Assembly: GCA_021805825.1 (NCBI GenBank)
Contig: JAJZEC010000029.1
Coordinates: 1 to 44,928, forward strand
Source of the DNA: Pseudomonadota bacterium
GTDB taxonomy: Bacteria > Pseudomonadota > Gammaproteobacteria > Burkholderiales > Burkholderiaceae_C
Direction of reading: 5' to 3'
DNA: 44,928 nucleotides
How positions within the stretch are numbered: position 1 is the stretch's first letter; every line of letters starts with the position of its first letter. The position numbers were made by a program, and so were the translations under genes. The notes below the pieces were generated by a model. That model did not search any database. It was not told where the DNA came from and worked only from the letters and a program-made list of their open reading frames with translations. This document shows positions 17,853-28,101 of the stretch, one piece after another.

Positions 17853-20471
17853 ATGCTGCACGGCATGCATGTATCCGAGGGCTCGCCCATCCTCTCCGCG
17901 CTGTCGCGCCTGCCGGCCGCGCAGATCGGCCACGCCGCACTGGAGGCGATGGAGTTGGGCGCGATGATCGTCGATGCCCGCGATCCCGCACGCCCGCTGC
18001 TCTATGTCAACCCGGCCTACTGCCGCATCACGGGCTGCAGCGCCGAGGACGCGCTGGGAGCGGCGGTGCGCTGGCTGGGCAGCGCCGAGGGGGGCGAACC
18101 GGCGGAGCAGGAAGCACGCGCAGCCCTCGCCGAGGCGCGCGCCTGCAGCGTCGAGCTGTGCAGCCGCGGTGCCGACGGCAGCCCGCGCTGGATCGGCCTC
18201 AGCCTGCAGCCGCTGCTCGATGCCAAGGATCCGCAGGCCCGCCCCGCCTACCTGCTCGGGCTGCTGCGCGATGTCACGCAGCTGCGCGAGGATCGTCGGC
18301 AGCAGCAGGCAACCCGGCTGCTGTACCGTGCGCTGCTGGTCGAGCAGGATCTGGTGCTGGCCGGCGGCGACCTCGGCGACGTGCTGCAGCATGCCTGCGA
18401 GCGCCTGGCCGAGGCCGGGCTCTTCCACGCCGTGCTCATCGGCCGCGCGGGGCACCATGGCCATGTCGACGTGCTGGCGCAGGCGGGCATGGTGCACATC
18501 AGCGAGGACTGGTACCAGCCGCCGGTGGTCGGCGAGCATGCCGAGCACAGCCTGGCCGGCCGCGCCTGGAACCTGCGGCGCCTGCAATACAGCAACGACT
18601 ACCTCGACGACCCCACGCTGCCGCTGTACCGTGAGCCGATGCGGCGCCTGGGCGGGCAGGCGGCTGCGGCGGTTCCGATCCTGCGCGGAGGCCATCGCTG
18701 GGCATTGCTCCAGGTCGTGGCCACGCAGCAGGGCGCCTGCACCCCGGAGGTGCTCGAACTCCTCGATCGCGTGGCGCGCCTGCTCGGCCACGCATTGGAC
18801 GCCTTCGACCTGCGCCGCCGCCTGCAGCAGGAGCAGCACCACATCTCCTGGCTGGCCGAGCACGACCCGCTGACGGGACTGCTCAACCGCCGCGGGCTGC
18901 GCCTGCGGCTGCAGGAACTGCTGCGGCAGACCGATGCCCAGGGAGGCTTCGTCGCCGTGGGCATCCTGGATTTCGACGATTTCAAGAACATCAACGACAG
19001 CCATGGCCATGCCGCCGGCGACGCCCTGCTGCGCGCGGTGGCCGCGCGCCTGGTCGAGGCCGTGCGCTCATCCGACATGATCGCGCGCCTGGGCGGCGAC
19101 GAGATCGTGCTCGTCATGCAGGGCCTGGTGGCACGCGAGGATCTGGATCCGGTGCTCGAGCGCATCCGGCAGTGCGTGGACGAGCCGGTGACCCTGCCGC
19201 CCGGCGACTCGGTGGTGCAGGTGCACGCCAGCCTGGGCCTGACGGTGTATCCGGACGACGCCAGCGAGGCTGACGAACTGCTGCGCCACGCCGACCAGGC
19301 CCTGTACGCGATCAAGCGCCAGCCCAGGGGCGGCACGGCGCCGTTCTGGCGTCTGTACCAGCCGCAGGTCGATCGCGACCACTTCCACCACCTCCGCCTG
19401 GTGCGCGAGCGCCTGGCCGGCGGCGGCTTGCGTGTGTACTACCAGCCGGTGGTCGACATGGCCAGCTGGCGGGTGGTCGAGGTCGAGGCACTGGCGCGCC
19501 TGGACGACGGCCATGGAGGGCTGATCGGGCCGCTGGATTTCATCCACCAGCTGGGTCGCGACGGGCTGGCCGACCTTACCGTCGCCGTGCTGCGGCAGGC
19601 CGCCACCGATGCGCTGCGCTGGCAGCGCCAGGCCGGGGTGGAACTGTCGGTGGCGGTCAATATCGACCCTTTGCTGCTGGCCTCCGGCGAGGCGCTGGAT
19701 ACCGTGCGCGAGGTCGCCGAGGGCATCGGCCTGCAGCCGCAGCGCATGGTGCTGGAGCTGCTCGAGCACAACGACCTGCTGTCCTTCTCCTCGGCTCAGG
19801 ACACCCTGACGGCGCTGCGGGCCTACGGCTGCCGGATCGCGCTCGACGACGTGGGCAGCGCCTATTCCTCGCTGCTGCGGGTGAAGGAGTTGCCGATCGA
19901 CATCATCAAGCTCGACCAGGGCTTCATCCGTGGCCTGAGCGACAACCCGCAGGATCTGCGCTTCGTGCAGAGCCTGGCGCAGCTGGCCCGCGGTCTGGGG
20001 GTGGATTTTGTCGCCGAAGGCGCGGAAACCCCCGACATCGTCGATGCCCTGCACGCCTTGCGCGTGCCCCAGGCCCAGGGTTGGGGCATCGCGCGGCCGA
20101 TGCCGGCCGAGGCCTTCGCATCCTGGATCAGCGCGTGGCAGCCGCGGCGGCCTTCACCCGAGCCGGGGCTGCTCAGTTGCGTCGCGCAGCAACTGGTGGC
20201 GCTGGACACCGACCTGCTGATCGCGCGCCAATACCCCGATTCCATGCCGCCGCTGCTGATGAGCCGCGGTGCCGCCGAGGGGCCGGTGGGCCGCTGGCTG
20301 CGCGGTGCCCGACTGGGCGCGCAGCATCCGCTGGCGCTGGCCTACGCTGAGCTGTACGCGATGTACCGCGACTGGGTCGCGGCCGGCCCCGGTGCCGACG
20401 ATGCCATGGCGCAATCGGCGATGGATCACCTGCTGCGCTGCGCCGGCGACTACCTGCGCGCGCAGCGCTGA
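17853..20471 (+). CDS. PAS-GAF-GGDEF-EAL cyclic-di-GMP protein with C-terminal extension
   Basis: This 872-residue cytoplasmic protein has no membrane helix. A PAS domain is at ~20-150 (ILxVNPAYCRITG-type motif), a GAF-like region at ~170-320, GGDEF at ~335-500 and EAL at ~520-760. The GGDEF motif reads GGDEI, so cyclase activity is uncertain. The EAL domain keeps EVEALARL, the Asn of AVNIDP, DDVGSAYSSL, KLDQGFI and EGAET, so c-di-GMP phosphodiesterase activity is likely. A tail of ~110 residues (763-872) follows; its VGRWLRGARLGAQHPL resembles the CZB pattern but lacks an evident Cys. ATG 17853 was chosen over 17865, with GGCGGA upstream. The gene converges on lolD with a 5-nt gap. Confidence 0.88.
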   Translation: MLHGMHVSEGSPILSALSRLPAAQIGHAALEAMELGAMIVDARDPARPLLYVNPAYCRITGCSAEDALGAAVRWLGSAEGGEPAEQEARAALAEARACSVELCSRGADGSPRWIGLSLQPLLDAKDPQARPAYLLGLLRDVTQLREDRRQQQATRLLYRALLVEQDLVLAGGDLGDVLQHACERLAEAGLFHAVLIGRAGHHGHVDVLAQAGMVHISEDWYQPPVVGEHAEHSLAGRAWNLRRLQYSNDYLDDPTLPLYREPMRRLGGQAAAAVPILRGGHRWALLQVVATQQGACTPEVLELLDRVARLLGHALDAFDLRRRLQQEQHHISWLAEHDPLTGLLNRRGLRLRLQELLRQTDAQGGFVAVGILDFDDFKNINDSHGHAAGDALLRAVAARLVEAVRSSDMIARLGGDEIVLVMQGLVAREDLDPVLERIRQCVDEPVTLPPGDSVVQVHASLGLTVYPDDASEADELLRHADQALYAIKRQPRGGTAPFWRLYQPQVDRDHFHHLRLVRERLAGGGLRVYYQPVVDMASWRVVEVEALARLDDGHGGLIGPLDFIHQLGRDGLADLTVAVLRQAATDALRWQRQAGVELSVAVNIDPLLLASGEALDTVREVAEGIGLQPQRMVLELLEHNDLLSFSSAQDTLTALRAYGCRIALDDVGSAYSSLLRVKELPIDIIKLDQGFIRGLSDNPQDLRFVQSLAQLARGLGVDFVAEGAETPDIVDALHALRVPQAQGWGIARPMPAEAFASWISAWQPRRPSPEPGLLSCVAQQLVALDTDLLIARQYPDSMPPLLMSRGAAEGPVGRWLRGARLGAQHPLALAYAELYAMYRDWVAAGPGADDAMAQSAMDHLLRCAGDYLRAQR

Positions 20472-20476
20472 TCGAA

Positions 20477-21172
20477 TCATGCGGGCGGCGGCTGCAGCTT
20501 GCCATGCTGCAGCCGCAGCATGCGGTCGCAGCGCGCGGCCAGCGACTGGTCGTGGGTCACCAGCACCATCGCGCTGGCGTGCTGCCGGCTCATGCGCTGG
20601 AGCAGGGCGAACACCTGTTCGGCGCTTTCGGCGTCGAGGTTTCCGGTCGGCTCGTCGGCCAGCAGCAGCGCCGGTTCGGTGACCAGCGCGCGCGCCAGCG
20701 CCACGCGCTGGCGCTCGCCTCCGGACAGCTCGGCCGGTCGGTGGCGCAGGCGCTGGACGAGGCCCACCTGTTCCAGCAGCGCGGCTGCGCGCGGCAGGGC
20801 TTCGGCGACCGGCATGCGGCGTATGCGAAGGGGCATCATCACATTGTCCAGTGCGCTGAACTCCGGCAGCAGGTGGTGGAACTGATAGACGAAACCGATG
20901 TGCCGGTTGCGCCACTGCCCCTGCTGCGCCGGGTTCAGCGCGCGCCAGTCGGCGCCGCACACCTCGATGCTCCCCGAGTCGGCCGCGTCCAGCCCGCCAA
21001 GCAGGTGCAGCAAGGTGCTCTTGCCCGAGCCCGAAGCCCCGGTGATGGCCAGTGTCTCGCCGCGTCGCAGCTGCAGGTCGACGTCGCTCAGCACGTCCAC
21101 GGTCTGCGGCCCTCCGCTGTAGCGCTTGCTCAGGTGGCGTGCGCGCAGCACGCATGCGTCGGCTTCGGTCAT
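20477..21172 (-). CDS. lolD: LolD-type ABC transporter ATP-binding protein
   Basis: This 231-residue ATPase has Walker A GASGSGKST, QFHHLLPEFSALDNV (a segment typical of LolD), signature LSGGERQRVALARAL and Walker B LLLADEPTGNLD. LolD powers LolCE, which extracts lipoproteins from the inner membrane for transfer to LolA. Neither LolC nor LolE is encoded beside it. Instead its ATG overlaps the stop of the sugar dehydratase gene by 4 nt, so it is translationally coupled to the glycan operon. It may still serve LolCE encoded elsewhere, or belong to a different MacB-like exporter. The family match is strong; the exact partner is open. Confidence 0.82.
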   Translation of the reverse strand: MTEADACVLRARHLSKRYSGGPQTVDVLSDVDLQLRRGETLAITGASGSGKSTLLHLLGGLDAADSGSIEVCGADWRALNPAQQGQWRNRHIGFVYQFHHLLPEFSALDNVMMPLRIRRMPVAEALPRAAALLEQVGLVQRLRHRPAELSGGERQRVALARALVTEPALLLADEPTGNLDAESAEQVFALLQRMSRQHASAMVLVTHDQSLAARCDRMLRLQHGKLQPPPA

Positions 21173-23021
21173 GCCGGGGGCTCCGGGCCGCGTTGCGGCT
21201 GGTATTCGGGAACAAGTTCGGCCAGCCGGCGGCGAACCAGGGCGGGCGAGGTTTCGGCGCCGACATCGAAGTCGCGGCGCAGGGCATCCAGCTCGAGCGC
21301 GGCGCCGTCGGCCTCGGCGTGACGCGCCACGCGCAGCTTGGGATGCGGAGTGGGCAGCGTGGTCTCGTCGTCGGCCAGCAGTTCCTCGAACAGTTTCTCC
21401 CCGGGGCGCAGGCCGGTGAACACCACCGGCACCTCGTCCTCGGTGCGCCCCGACAGGCGGATCATCAGGCGCGCGAGCTCGACGATGCGCACTGGTTCGC
21501 CCATGTCGAGCACGTAGATGTGGCCACTGTGTCCGACCAGCGCAGCCTGCAGCAGCAGCTGCGCGGCCTCGGCGATGCTCATGAAGTAGCGCACGATGTC
21601 CGGGTGGGTGACGGTGACCGGCCCGCCATGGGCGATCTGCTGCGCGAAGCGCGGCACCACGCTGCCGCTGGAGCCCAGCACATTGCCGAAACGCACCGCG
21701 ACCATGCTGGTGGCCGGGTGCGCGGCGGCCAGCGCCAGCAGCGCGCGCTCGGCCAGGCGCTTGCTCGCGCCCATCACATTGGTCGGGTTCACGGCCTTGT
21801 CGGTCGAGACCAGCACGAAGCGCTGCGCCCCGCACAGCGCGGCCGCGCGCGCGGCGTTCAGCGTGCCCAGCACGTTGGTGCGTACTGCCTCGATGGCATT
21901 GTCCTGCTCCATCAGCGGCACATGCTTGCAGGCCGCGGCGTGGAACACCACGCGCGGCCGCCAAGCCTGGAACAGCTCCAGCATGCGCTGCGCTTCGCGC
22001 ACATTGGCCGTCAGGTAGCGTACCGGCAGCGCCGGGTGGCGGCTGCCCAGTTCCTGCTCGAGGCGGTAGATCGCGTACTCCGAGCTGTCGATGCATACCA
22101 GGCTGCCGATCCCGAAGCGGGCCAGCTGCCGGCACAGTTCGGAGCCGATCGATCCGCCGGCGCCGGTGACCAGCGCGCAGCCCCCGGCGAGCAGCTCGGA
22201 CAGGCCGCGGGCGTCGAGTTCCACCGTCTCGCGGCCCAGCAGGTCGTCGAGCTGCAGGCTGCGCAGCGCGATGTTGCCCTGCGGCAGCCAGTCCTCGGCG
22301 CGCGGCTGGGTGAGCAGCGTCAGCTGCGCGTCGCTGGCCTGCTCCAGCAGCAGGCGGCGCCGGTCGGAGCCGGCGCGCGCCGCCACCAGCGCGTGCCGCA
22401 GGCGCAGCGCGCGCGCGGCCTCGGCCAGCGACTGCGGCGCGCCGAGCACGTCCAGCCCCTGCAGGCTGCTGCCGACCTCGGCGACCAGCGGGCTGTACAC
22501 CGCGCGCGCGTGCCACTGGCGGTTGCCGCGCAGTGCCTGCAGCGCCTCCGCCGCCTCGTCGACGCTGCCCAGCACCAGCAGCGGCTGGGCTCCGTCGGGC
22601 ATGCGCCGCTCTGCGCGCGCGCGCGCGCGCAACCGCAAGGCCAGCAGCGCGCTGCCGGCCAGCAGCGGATGGATGAGCACGATCGAACGCGGGAACGAGG
22701 CCAGCCGCACGATCAGCAGGGTGGCGGCCAGCGCCAGCGCGGCCACCCCTGAGGCCGTGGCCAGGCGGCGCACGTCCGGCAGGCTGGCATAGCGCCAGGG
22801 CGTGCGGTAGACGCCGAAGGCGAGCAGGCAGCCGCTCCAGACGATGACCGCCAACGGCAGGCTGACGGCGACGATGTGCACGATGTTGGCCGGCGCATTG
22901 TTGCGCAGCAGGCTGAAGCGGAACACGAACGCGGCCAGCCAGCACAGCGCCACCGCCAGCGCGTCCTGCAGCGGCGGGCTCCAGCCGATGCGGCTGGCGG
23001 TCGCGCTCCTCCACCATCCGC

Positions 23022-23025
<4 letters not shown>
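21169..23025 (-). CDS. membrane-bound UDP-GlcNAc 4,6-dehydratase (PglF/WbpM/LegB-like)
   Basis: This 618-residue protein has about four N-terminal membrane helices, a first Rossmann-like region (LLVLGSVDEAAEALQAL), and a C-terminal short-chain dehydrogenase domain with TGAGGSIGSELCRQL at ~285 and the WbpM-type catalytic segment TNVMGASKRLAER (Met in place of the usual Tyr). Such enzymes convert UDP-GlcNAc to the 4-keto-6-deoxy sugar nucleotide, the first step to bacillosamine, QuiNAc and legionaminic acid. It overlaps the aminotransferase stop upstream and the lolD start downstream by 4 nt each, so it sits in a translationally coupled chain. A run of nine GC dinucleotides lies inside the gene (22613-22630). 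Confidence 0.9.
22613..22630. repeat. (GC)9 dinucleotide tract within the dehydratase gene
   Basis: An uninterrupted run of nine GC units lies between the membrane part and the catalytic part of the dehydratase and encodes an Arg-Ala repeat. Slippage by one unit would shift the frame. A shorter run of seven units lies at 33251-33264 in the flippase gene of the same operon. Confidence 0.9.
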
Positions 23026-24512
<1,487 letters not shown>

Positions 24513-24514
24513 GG

Positions 24515-25159
24515 TCAGGAAGCGGATTTCAGAGTCCGTGCCGGCACTCCCGCCCAGCGCTGGCCGTCGGGCACCGAGCGCGTGGCCAGCGCCCCGGCAC
24601 CCAGCGTGGCCGCGGCGCCGACCGTGCGTTCGGGCAGCACGACGCAGCCGGCGCCGAGCAGTGCGCCGGCGCCCACACGCACGCCGCCGCCCAGCACCGC
24701 GCCTGGTGCCACATGGCACCAGGCGTCGAGCGCGCAGTCGTGGTCGACGACCGCGCCGTGGTTGACGATCACGCCGGCGCCCAGGCGCGCCAGCGGTCCG
24801 ACCACGGCCTGCGCGGCGAGCAGGCAGCCAGGGCCGACTTCGGCGCTCGGCGCCAGTGCCGCCCGCGGATGCACGACACTGGCCAGCGGAGCCAGCCCGC
24901 GCAAGGCCTCTGCCTCGGCGCGGCGGCTGGTGTTGTCGCCGATGGCCACGTGCAGTGCCAGGTTCCCCGACAGCCCGCGCAGCGCATCGGGCGCCAGGAT
25001 CGGCACCCCGGGCAGCAACTGCGTTCCCCACAGTGCCGGGTCGCGGTCGGAGGCCACCACCCCGCGCCAGCCGCCGGCGGCCAGCGCCGCGTCGGCGACC
25101 ACGCGCCCGTGGCCACGGGCGCCGAACACGATCAGCAGGGTGTCGCAGGGAGCGGGCAT
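24515..25159 (-). CDS. sugar O/N-acyltransferase, PglD/NeuD/LegH-like
   Basis: This 214-residue protein has an N-terminal Rossmann-like region (IVFGARGHGRVVADAAL) and a C-terminal left-handed beta-helix of hexapeptide repeats (HPRAALAPSAEVGPGCLL through VGAGALLGAGCVVLP). That is the PglD/NeuD architecture. The conserved His in HGAVVDHDC is the expected catalytic base. It most likely uses acetyl-CoA to acylate the 4-amino group created by the CBS-aminotransferase, giving UDP-2,4-diacetamido-2,4,6-trideoxyhexose. It is packed between the 2-epimerase and aminotransferase genes with 2-nt gaps. NeuD-type sialic acid O-acetylation is the alternative, but the neighbouring dehydratase and aminotransferase favour the LegH/PglD role. 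Confidence 0.87.
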   Translation of the reverse strand: MPAPCDTLLIVFGARGHGRVVADAALAAGGWRGVVASDRDPALWGTQLLPGVPILAPDALRGLSGNLALHVAIGDNTSRRAEAEALRGLAPLASVVHPRAALAPSAEVGPGCLLAAQAVVGPLARLGAGVIVNHGAVVDHDCALDAWCHVAPGAVLGGGVRVGAGALLGAGCVVLPERTVGAAATLGAGALATRSVPDGQRWAGVPARTLKSAS

Positions 25160-25161
25160 GG

Positions 25162-26322
25162 TCAGTAGCGGTTGGCCTTGAGCAGCACGGCGTCGTCCAG
25201 CGGCAAGGCGGCCAGGCGGGCCGCGATGCGCGCCGCGCTCCGGCCGTCGCCATAGACATTATGCGCAGCCGCGCGGGGCTGCCCGCAGGCGCTGCGCAGC
25301 GCGGCTGCGATGGATTGCGCATGCGCATCGACGTCGAGCGTTCCGGGGTTGCGTTCGCGCAACTGCTGGCGCTGGCCGACGTTGACCACCGGGGTGCCGA
25401 AGCTGGCCGCCTCGATGATTCCCGACGAGGAATTGCCGACCAGCACCAGCGCATGGCGCAGCGCCTGCAGGTAGAGGTCGCGCGGCAGGTGGGCGCGCAA
25501 TTGCCAGCCGCCCGGCAGCGCGTCCAGCTGGCGCAGCACCGCGGCCGAGCCGGCGTCGGCGTTCGGCGCCAGCCACAGCACATCGAAGTCCCGGCCAGCG
25601 CCGGCGTCGCGCAGGCCCTGCAGCAGCGCCGCGGTCTGCGCCCCGGCCTGCTCGGCCTGCTGCACCACCGGGTGGAACAGCACCAGGGCCCAGGGCCGCC
25701 CCGCGCCGATGCCCAGCTGCCGTGCCACTTCGTCGCGCCCGGCCGCGAAGGACGCGGGAAGGTCGTCCAGCCCCGGCGCACCGACCACGAACACCCGCCA
25801 GGGATCCTCGCCCATGGCGATCAGGCGCTCGCGCGACTGCTCGGTGGCCGGGAAATGCCAGGTCGCCATCTTGCTGATCGCGTGCCGCAGGGCTTCGTCG
25901 ACCGTGCCGCTGCGCTCGCCCCCATGCACGTGCACGCTGGGGATGCCCAGATGCAGCGCGGCGGTGGCGCCGGCCAGCATTTCACCGCGGTCGCCGAGCA
26001 GCAGCAGCAGGTCGGGGCGATCCTCGGCCAGGTGCGCGCTCAGGCCCAGCAGGGTCTGGCCGACGGCGCGCGCCATGCCGGCGCGGTCGCGCGCGGCCAC
26101 ATCGCTGCGGATGCGTGCGACCACCGGCAGGCCGGCGGCCTCGATGTCCTCGACGGTGTGGCCGAAGGCCGGCTCCAGGTGCATGCCACAGGCAGCCACC
26201 TGCACGGCCAGGTCGGGGTGGTCGGCGATGGCCAGCAGGGTACGGCGCATGAGCCCGAAATCCGCCCGCGTGCCGCTCAGGTACAGGATCCGTCGCCGTG
26301 CCGCCATCGCGCGCTCCGTCAT
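25162..26322 (-). CDS. hydrolysing UDP-sugar 2-epimerase, NeuC/LegG-like
   Basis: This 386-residue GT-B-fold enzyme has LSGTRADFGLMRRTL at the N terminus, LLLLGDRGEMLAGATAAL, HVHGGERSGTVDEALRHA and GNSSSGIIEAASFGTPVVN, all typical of NeuC/LegG. It would release the UDP and invert C2, giving a free 2,4-diacetamido-2,4,6-trideoxymannose for NeuB-type condensation. ATG 26322 overlaps the synthase stop by 4 nt and was preferred to an upstream GTG at 26340. Confidence 0.9.
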   Translation of the reverse strand: MTERAMAARRRILYLSGTRADFGLMRRTLLAIADHPDLAVQVAACGMHLEPAFGHTVEDIEAAGLPVVARIRSDVAARDRAGMARAVGQTLLGLSAHLAEDRPDLLLLLGDRGEMLAGATAALHLGIPSVHVHGGERSGTVDEALRHAISKMATWHFPATEQSRERLIAMGEDPWRVFVVGAPGLDDLPASFAAGRDEVARQLGIGAGRPWALVLFHPVVQQAEQAGAQTAALLQGLRDAGAGRDFDVLWLAPNADAGSAAVLRQLDALPGGWQLRAHLPRDLYLQALRHALVLVGNSSSGIIEAASFGTPVVNVGQRQQLRERNPGTLDVDAHAQSIAAALRSACGQPRAAAHNVYGDGRSAARIAARLAALPLDDAVLLKANRY

Positions 26323-27392
26323 GGCTCCAGCTGATCCCACTGCAGCATGCTGCCCGCCGGCGCGGGCGCGCGCAGGCGCCGGCCGACGACCTCGGCCAGC
26401 TGGTGCGCCGGGATGCCGCCAGCCGGACGCCGCAGCAGCAGGTCGGCGCGCTGCAGGATCGCGCCGGCGCCGAGCGCGCGCGCCAGCACCACGCTGCGCC
26501 GCGCCACCGCGCGCACCTCCATCTCCTCGGCGCGCGGGGCCTTGATGCCGTCGCCGAGCATGGCCTCGAGCCGGCGGATTTCCGCCACCAGCTCGGCGAA
26601 GGCCGCCGGCTCGCTCGACGCCGCATGATCAGGGCCCGGCAGCCCGCGATCGAGGGTGATGTGCTTTTCCAGCACCCTGGCGCCCAGCGCCACCGCGGCC
26701 AGCGCCGCGGTGTTGCCCAGGCTGTGATCCGAATAGCCCAGCACCGGCGCACCGAGCTGAGCCAGCGCGCGCAGCGCGCGCAGGTTCAAGGCCGCGTCGG
26801 GCGCCGGATAGGCCGAGGTGCAGTGCAGCACCGCAAGGGCGCCGGCAACTCCGGGGGCCGCCGGCGGCGGCTGCGCGCCCCACACGGCCTCGATCCAATC
26901 CACCGCGGCGCGCACCTCGTCCAGCGTGGCCATGCCGGTCGACAGCAGCAGCGGCAGCCGCGTCGCCGCGGCATGCTCGAGCAGCGGCCGGTTGGTCAGC
27001 TCGCCGGAGGCCAGCTTCAGCCGCCGCACGCCCAGCGCGACCAGCTCGTCGACCGCGTCCTCGGAGAACGGGGTGGACAGGAACTCGATGCCGCGATCGC
27101 GGCAGCGCGCGGCGACCGCGGCGAAGGCGGCGCCATCGAGCTCGAGCGCGCGCAGCATGGCCAGCTGGTCGGTCGCGCCGGTGCGCGCGCGCTGATAAGG
27201 CGCGGTCGCCGCGCCCGGCAGCGCCAGATCCTCGGCCCGGAAGCTCTGGAACTTCACCGCGTCGGCGCCGGCCTCGGCCGCCGCGTCGACCAGCGCCAGC
27301 GCGCGCTCGACGCGGCCGTCGTGGTTGACGCCAGCCTCGGCGATCACGAACACCCTGTCGGTCGCCTGCATCGTGCCATGTTCCGGTGCCAT
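26319..27392 (-). CDS. N-acylneuraminate/legionaminate synthase, NeuB/LegI-like
   Basis: This 357-residue synthase condenses phosphoenolpyruvate with the 6-deoxy-mannose derivative to form a nine-carbon nonulosonic acid. It shows IAEAGVNHDGRVERAL, DAVKFQSFRAEDL, LSTPFSEDAVDEL, KLASGELTNRPLL, LSTGMATLDEV, LGYSDHSLGN and EKHITLDRGLPGPDH, with a C-terminal SAF/antifreeze-like domain (RSVVLARALGAGAIL...). ATG 27392 has an AGGAG a few bases upstream; ATG 27371 is the alternative. It lies between the CMP-transferase and 2-epimerase genes. Confidence 0.93.
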   Translation of the reverse strand: MAPEHGTMQATDRVFVIAEAGVNHDGRVERALALVDAAAEAGADAVKFQSFRAEDLALPGAATAPYQRARTGATDQLAMLRALELDGAAFAAVAARCRDRGIEFLSTPFSEDAVDELVALGVRRLKLASGELTNRPLLEHAAATRLPLLLSTGMATLDEVRAAVDWIEAVWGAQPPPAAPGVAGALAVLHCTSAYPAPDAALNLRALRALAQLGAPVLGYSDHSLGNTAALAAVALGARVLEKHITLDRGLPGPDHAASSEPAAFAELVAEIRRLEAMLGDGIKAPRAEEMEVRAVARRSVVLARALGAGAILQRADLLLRRPAGGIPAHQLAEVVGRRLRAPAPAGSMLQWDQLEP

Positions 27393-27402
27393 GCCTCTCC
27401 TC

Positions 27403-28101
27403 TCAGCCCGCCGCATCCTGCAGCCGCCAGGCCGCCAGCGCGAAATCGTCGGCGTTGTCGATATCCACCGAGCGCTGCAGGGGCATCGGGTGGGCGACCA
27501 CGCGCACGCTCCACAGACCGTCGCGCGCCGCGCGCGCCAGCGCCTCGCGCCGCCAGACATAGATCGATCCGTTGAGCGTCCACACCGGCGGCGCGGCCTG
27601 GCGCGCGGCCAGGCCGCCACCCTTGCAGGGCAGCAGGCTTCCGTCGCCTTGCTGCTCGACCAGATTGAAGTACGGATTGCAACCGCTGTCGAACACCGTC
27701 AGCACCAGATCCGGCGCATCGGCGGCGTCGGCGCGCGCCAGGCAGCCGTCGAGGTCGCCAGGCTGGCGCAGCGGCGAGGTCGGTTGCAGGTCGACGATGC
27801 GCGCGATGTCCTCGCCGCCTGCTTCGATCTGCGCCGCCAGGTGCTCGATCACCGGCAGTTTCGGGGTGTCGTCGCGCGCCAGTTCGGGAGGGCGCAGGTA
27901 CGGCACCCGGGCGCCGGCGGCAGCCGCGACCTCGGCGATCGCCGGGTCGTCGGTGGAGACGTAGACCGCGTCCAGCGCCGGGTGGGCCAGCGCGAACGCG
28001 ATGGTGTGCACGATCAGCGGGCGCCCGCCGAGCAGTCGCAGATGCTTGCCCGGAAGGCCCTTGCTGCCGCCGCGGGCGCAGATGGTGGCGATGGTCTTCA
28101 T
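27403..28101 (-). CDS. CMP-nonulosonate cytidylyltransferase, NeuA/LegF-like
   Basis: This 232-residue nucleotidyltransferase has ICARGGSKGLPGKHLRLLGG at its N terminus, STDDPAIAEVA, DLQPTSPLRQPGD and a C-terminal VDIDNADDFALA, the pattern of CMP-sialic/legionaminic/pseudaminic acid synthetases. It activates the free nonulosonic acid with CTP for glycosyl transfer, completing the six-step pathway here. Its ATG overlaps the stop of the GT-B gene by 4 nt. Confidence 0.92.
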   Translation of the reverse strand: MKTIATICARGGSKGLPGKHLRLLGGRPLIVHTIAFALAHPALDAVYVSTDDPAIAEVAAAAGARVPYLRPPELARDDTPKLPVIEHLAAQIEAGGEDIARIVDLQPTSPLRQPGDLDGCLARADAADAPDLVLTVFDSGCNPYFNLVEQQGDGSLLPCKGGGLAARQAAPPVWTLNGSIYVWRREALARAARDGLWSVRVVAHPMPLQRSVDIDNADDFALAAWRLQDAAG

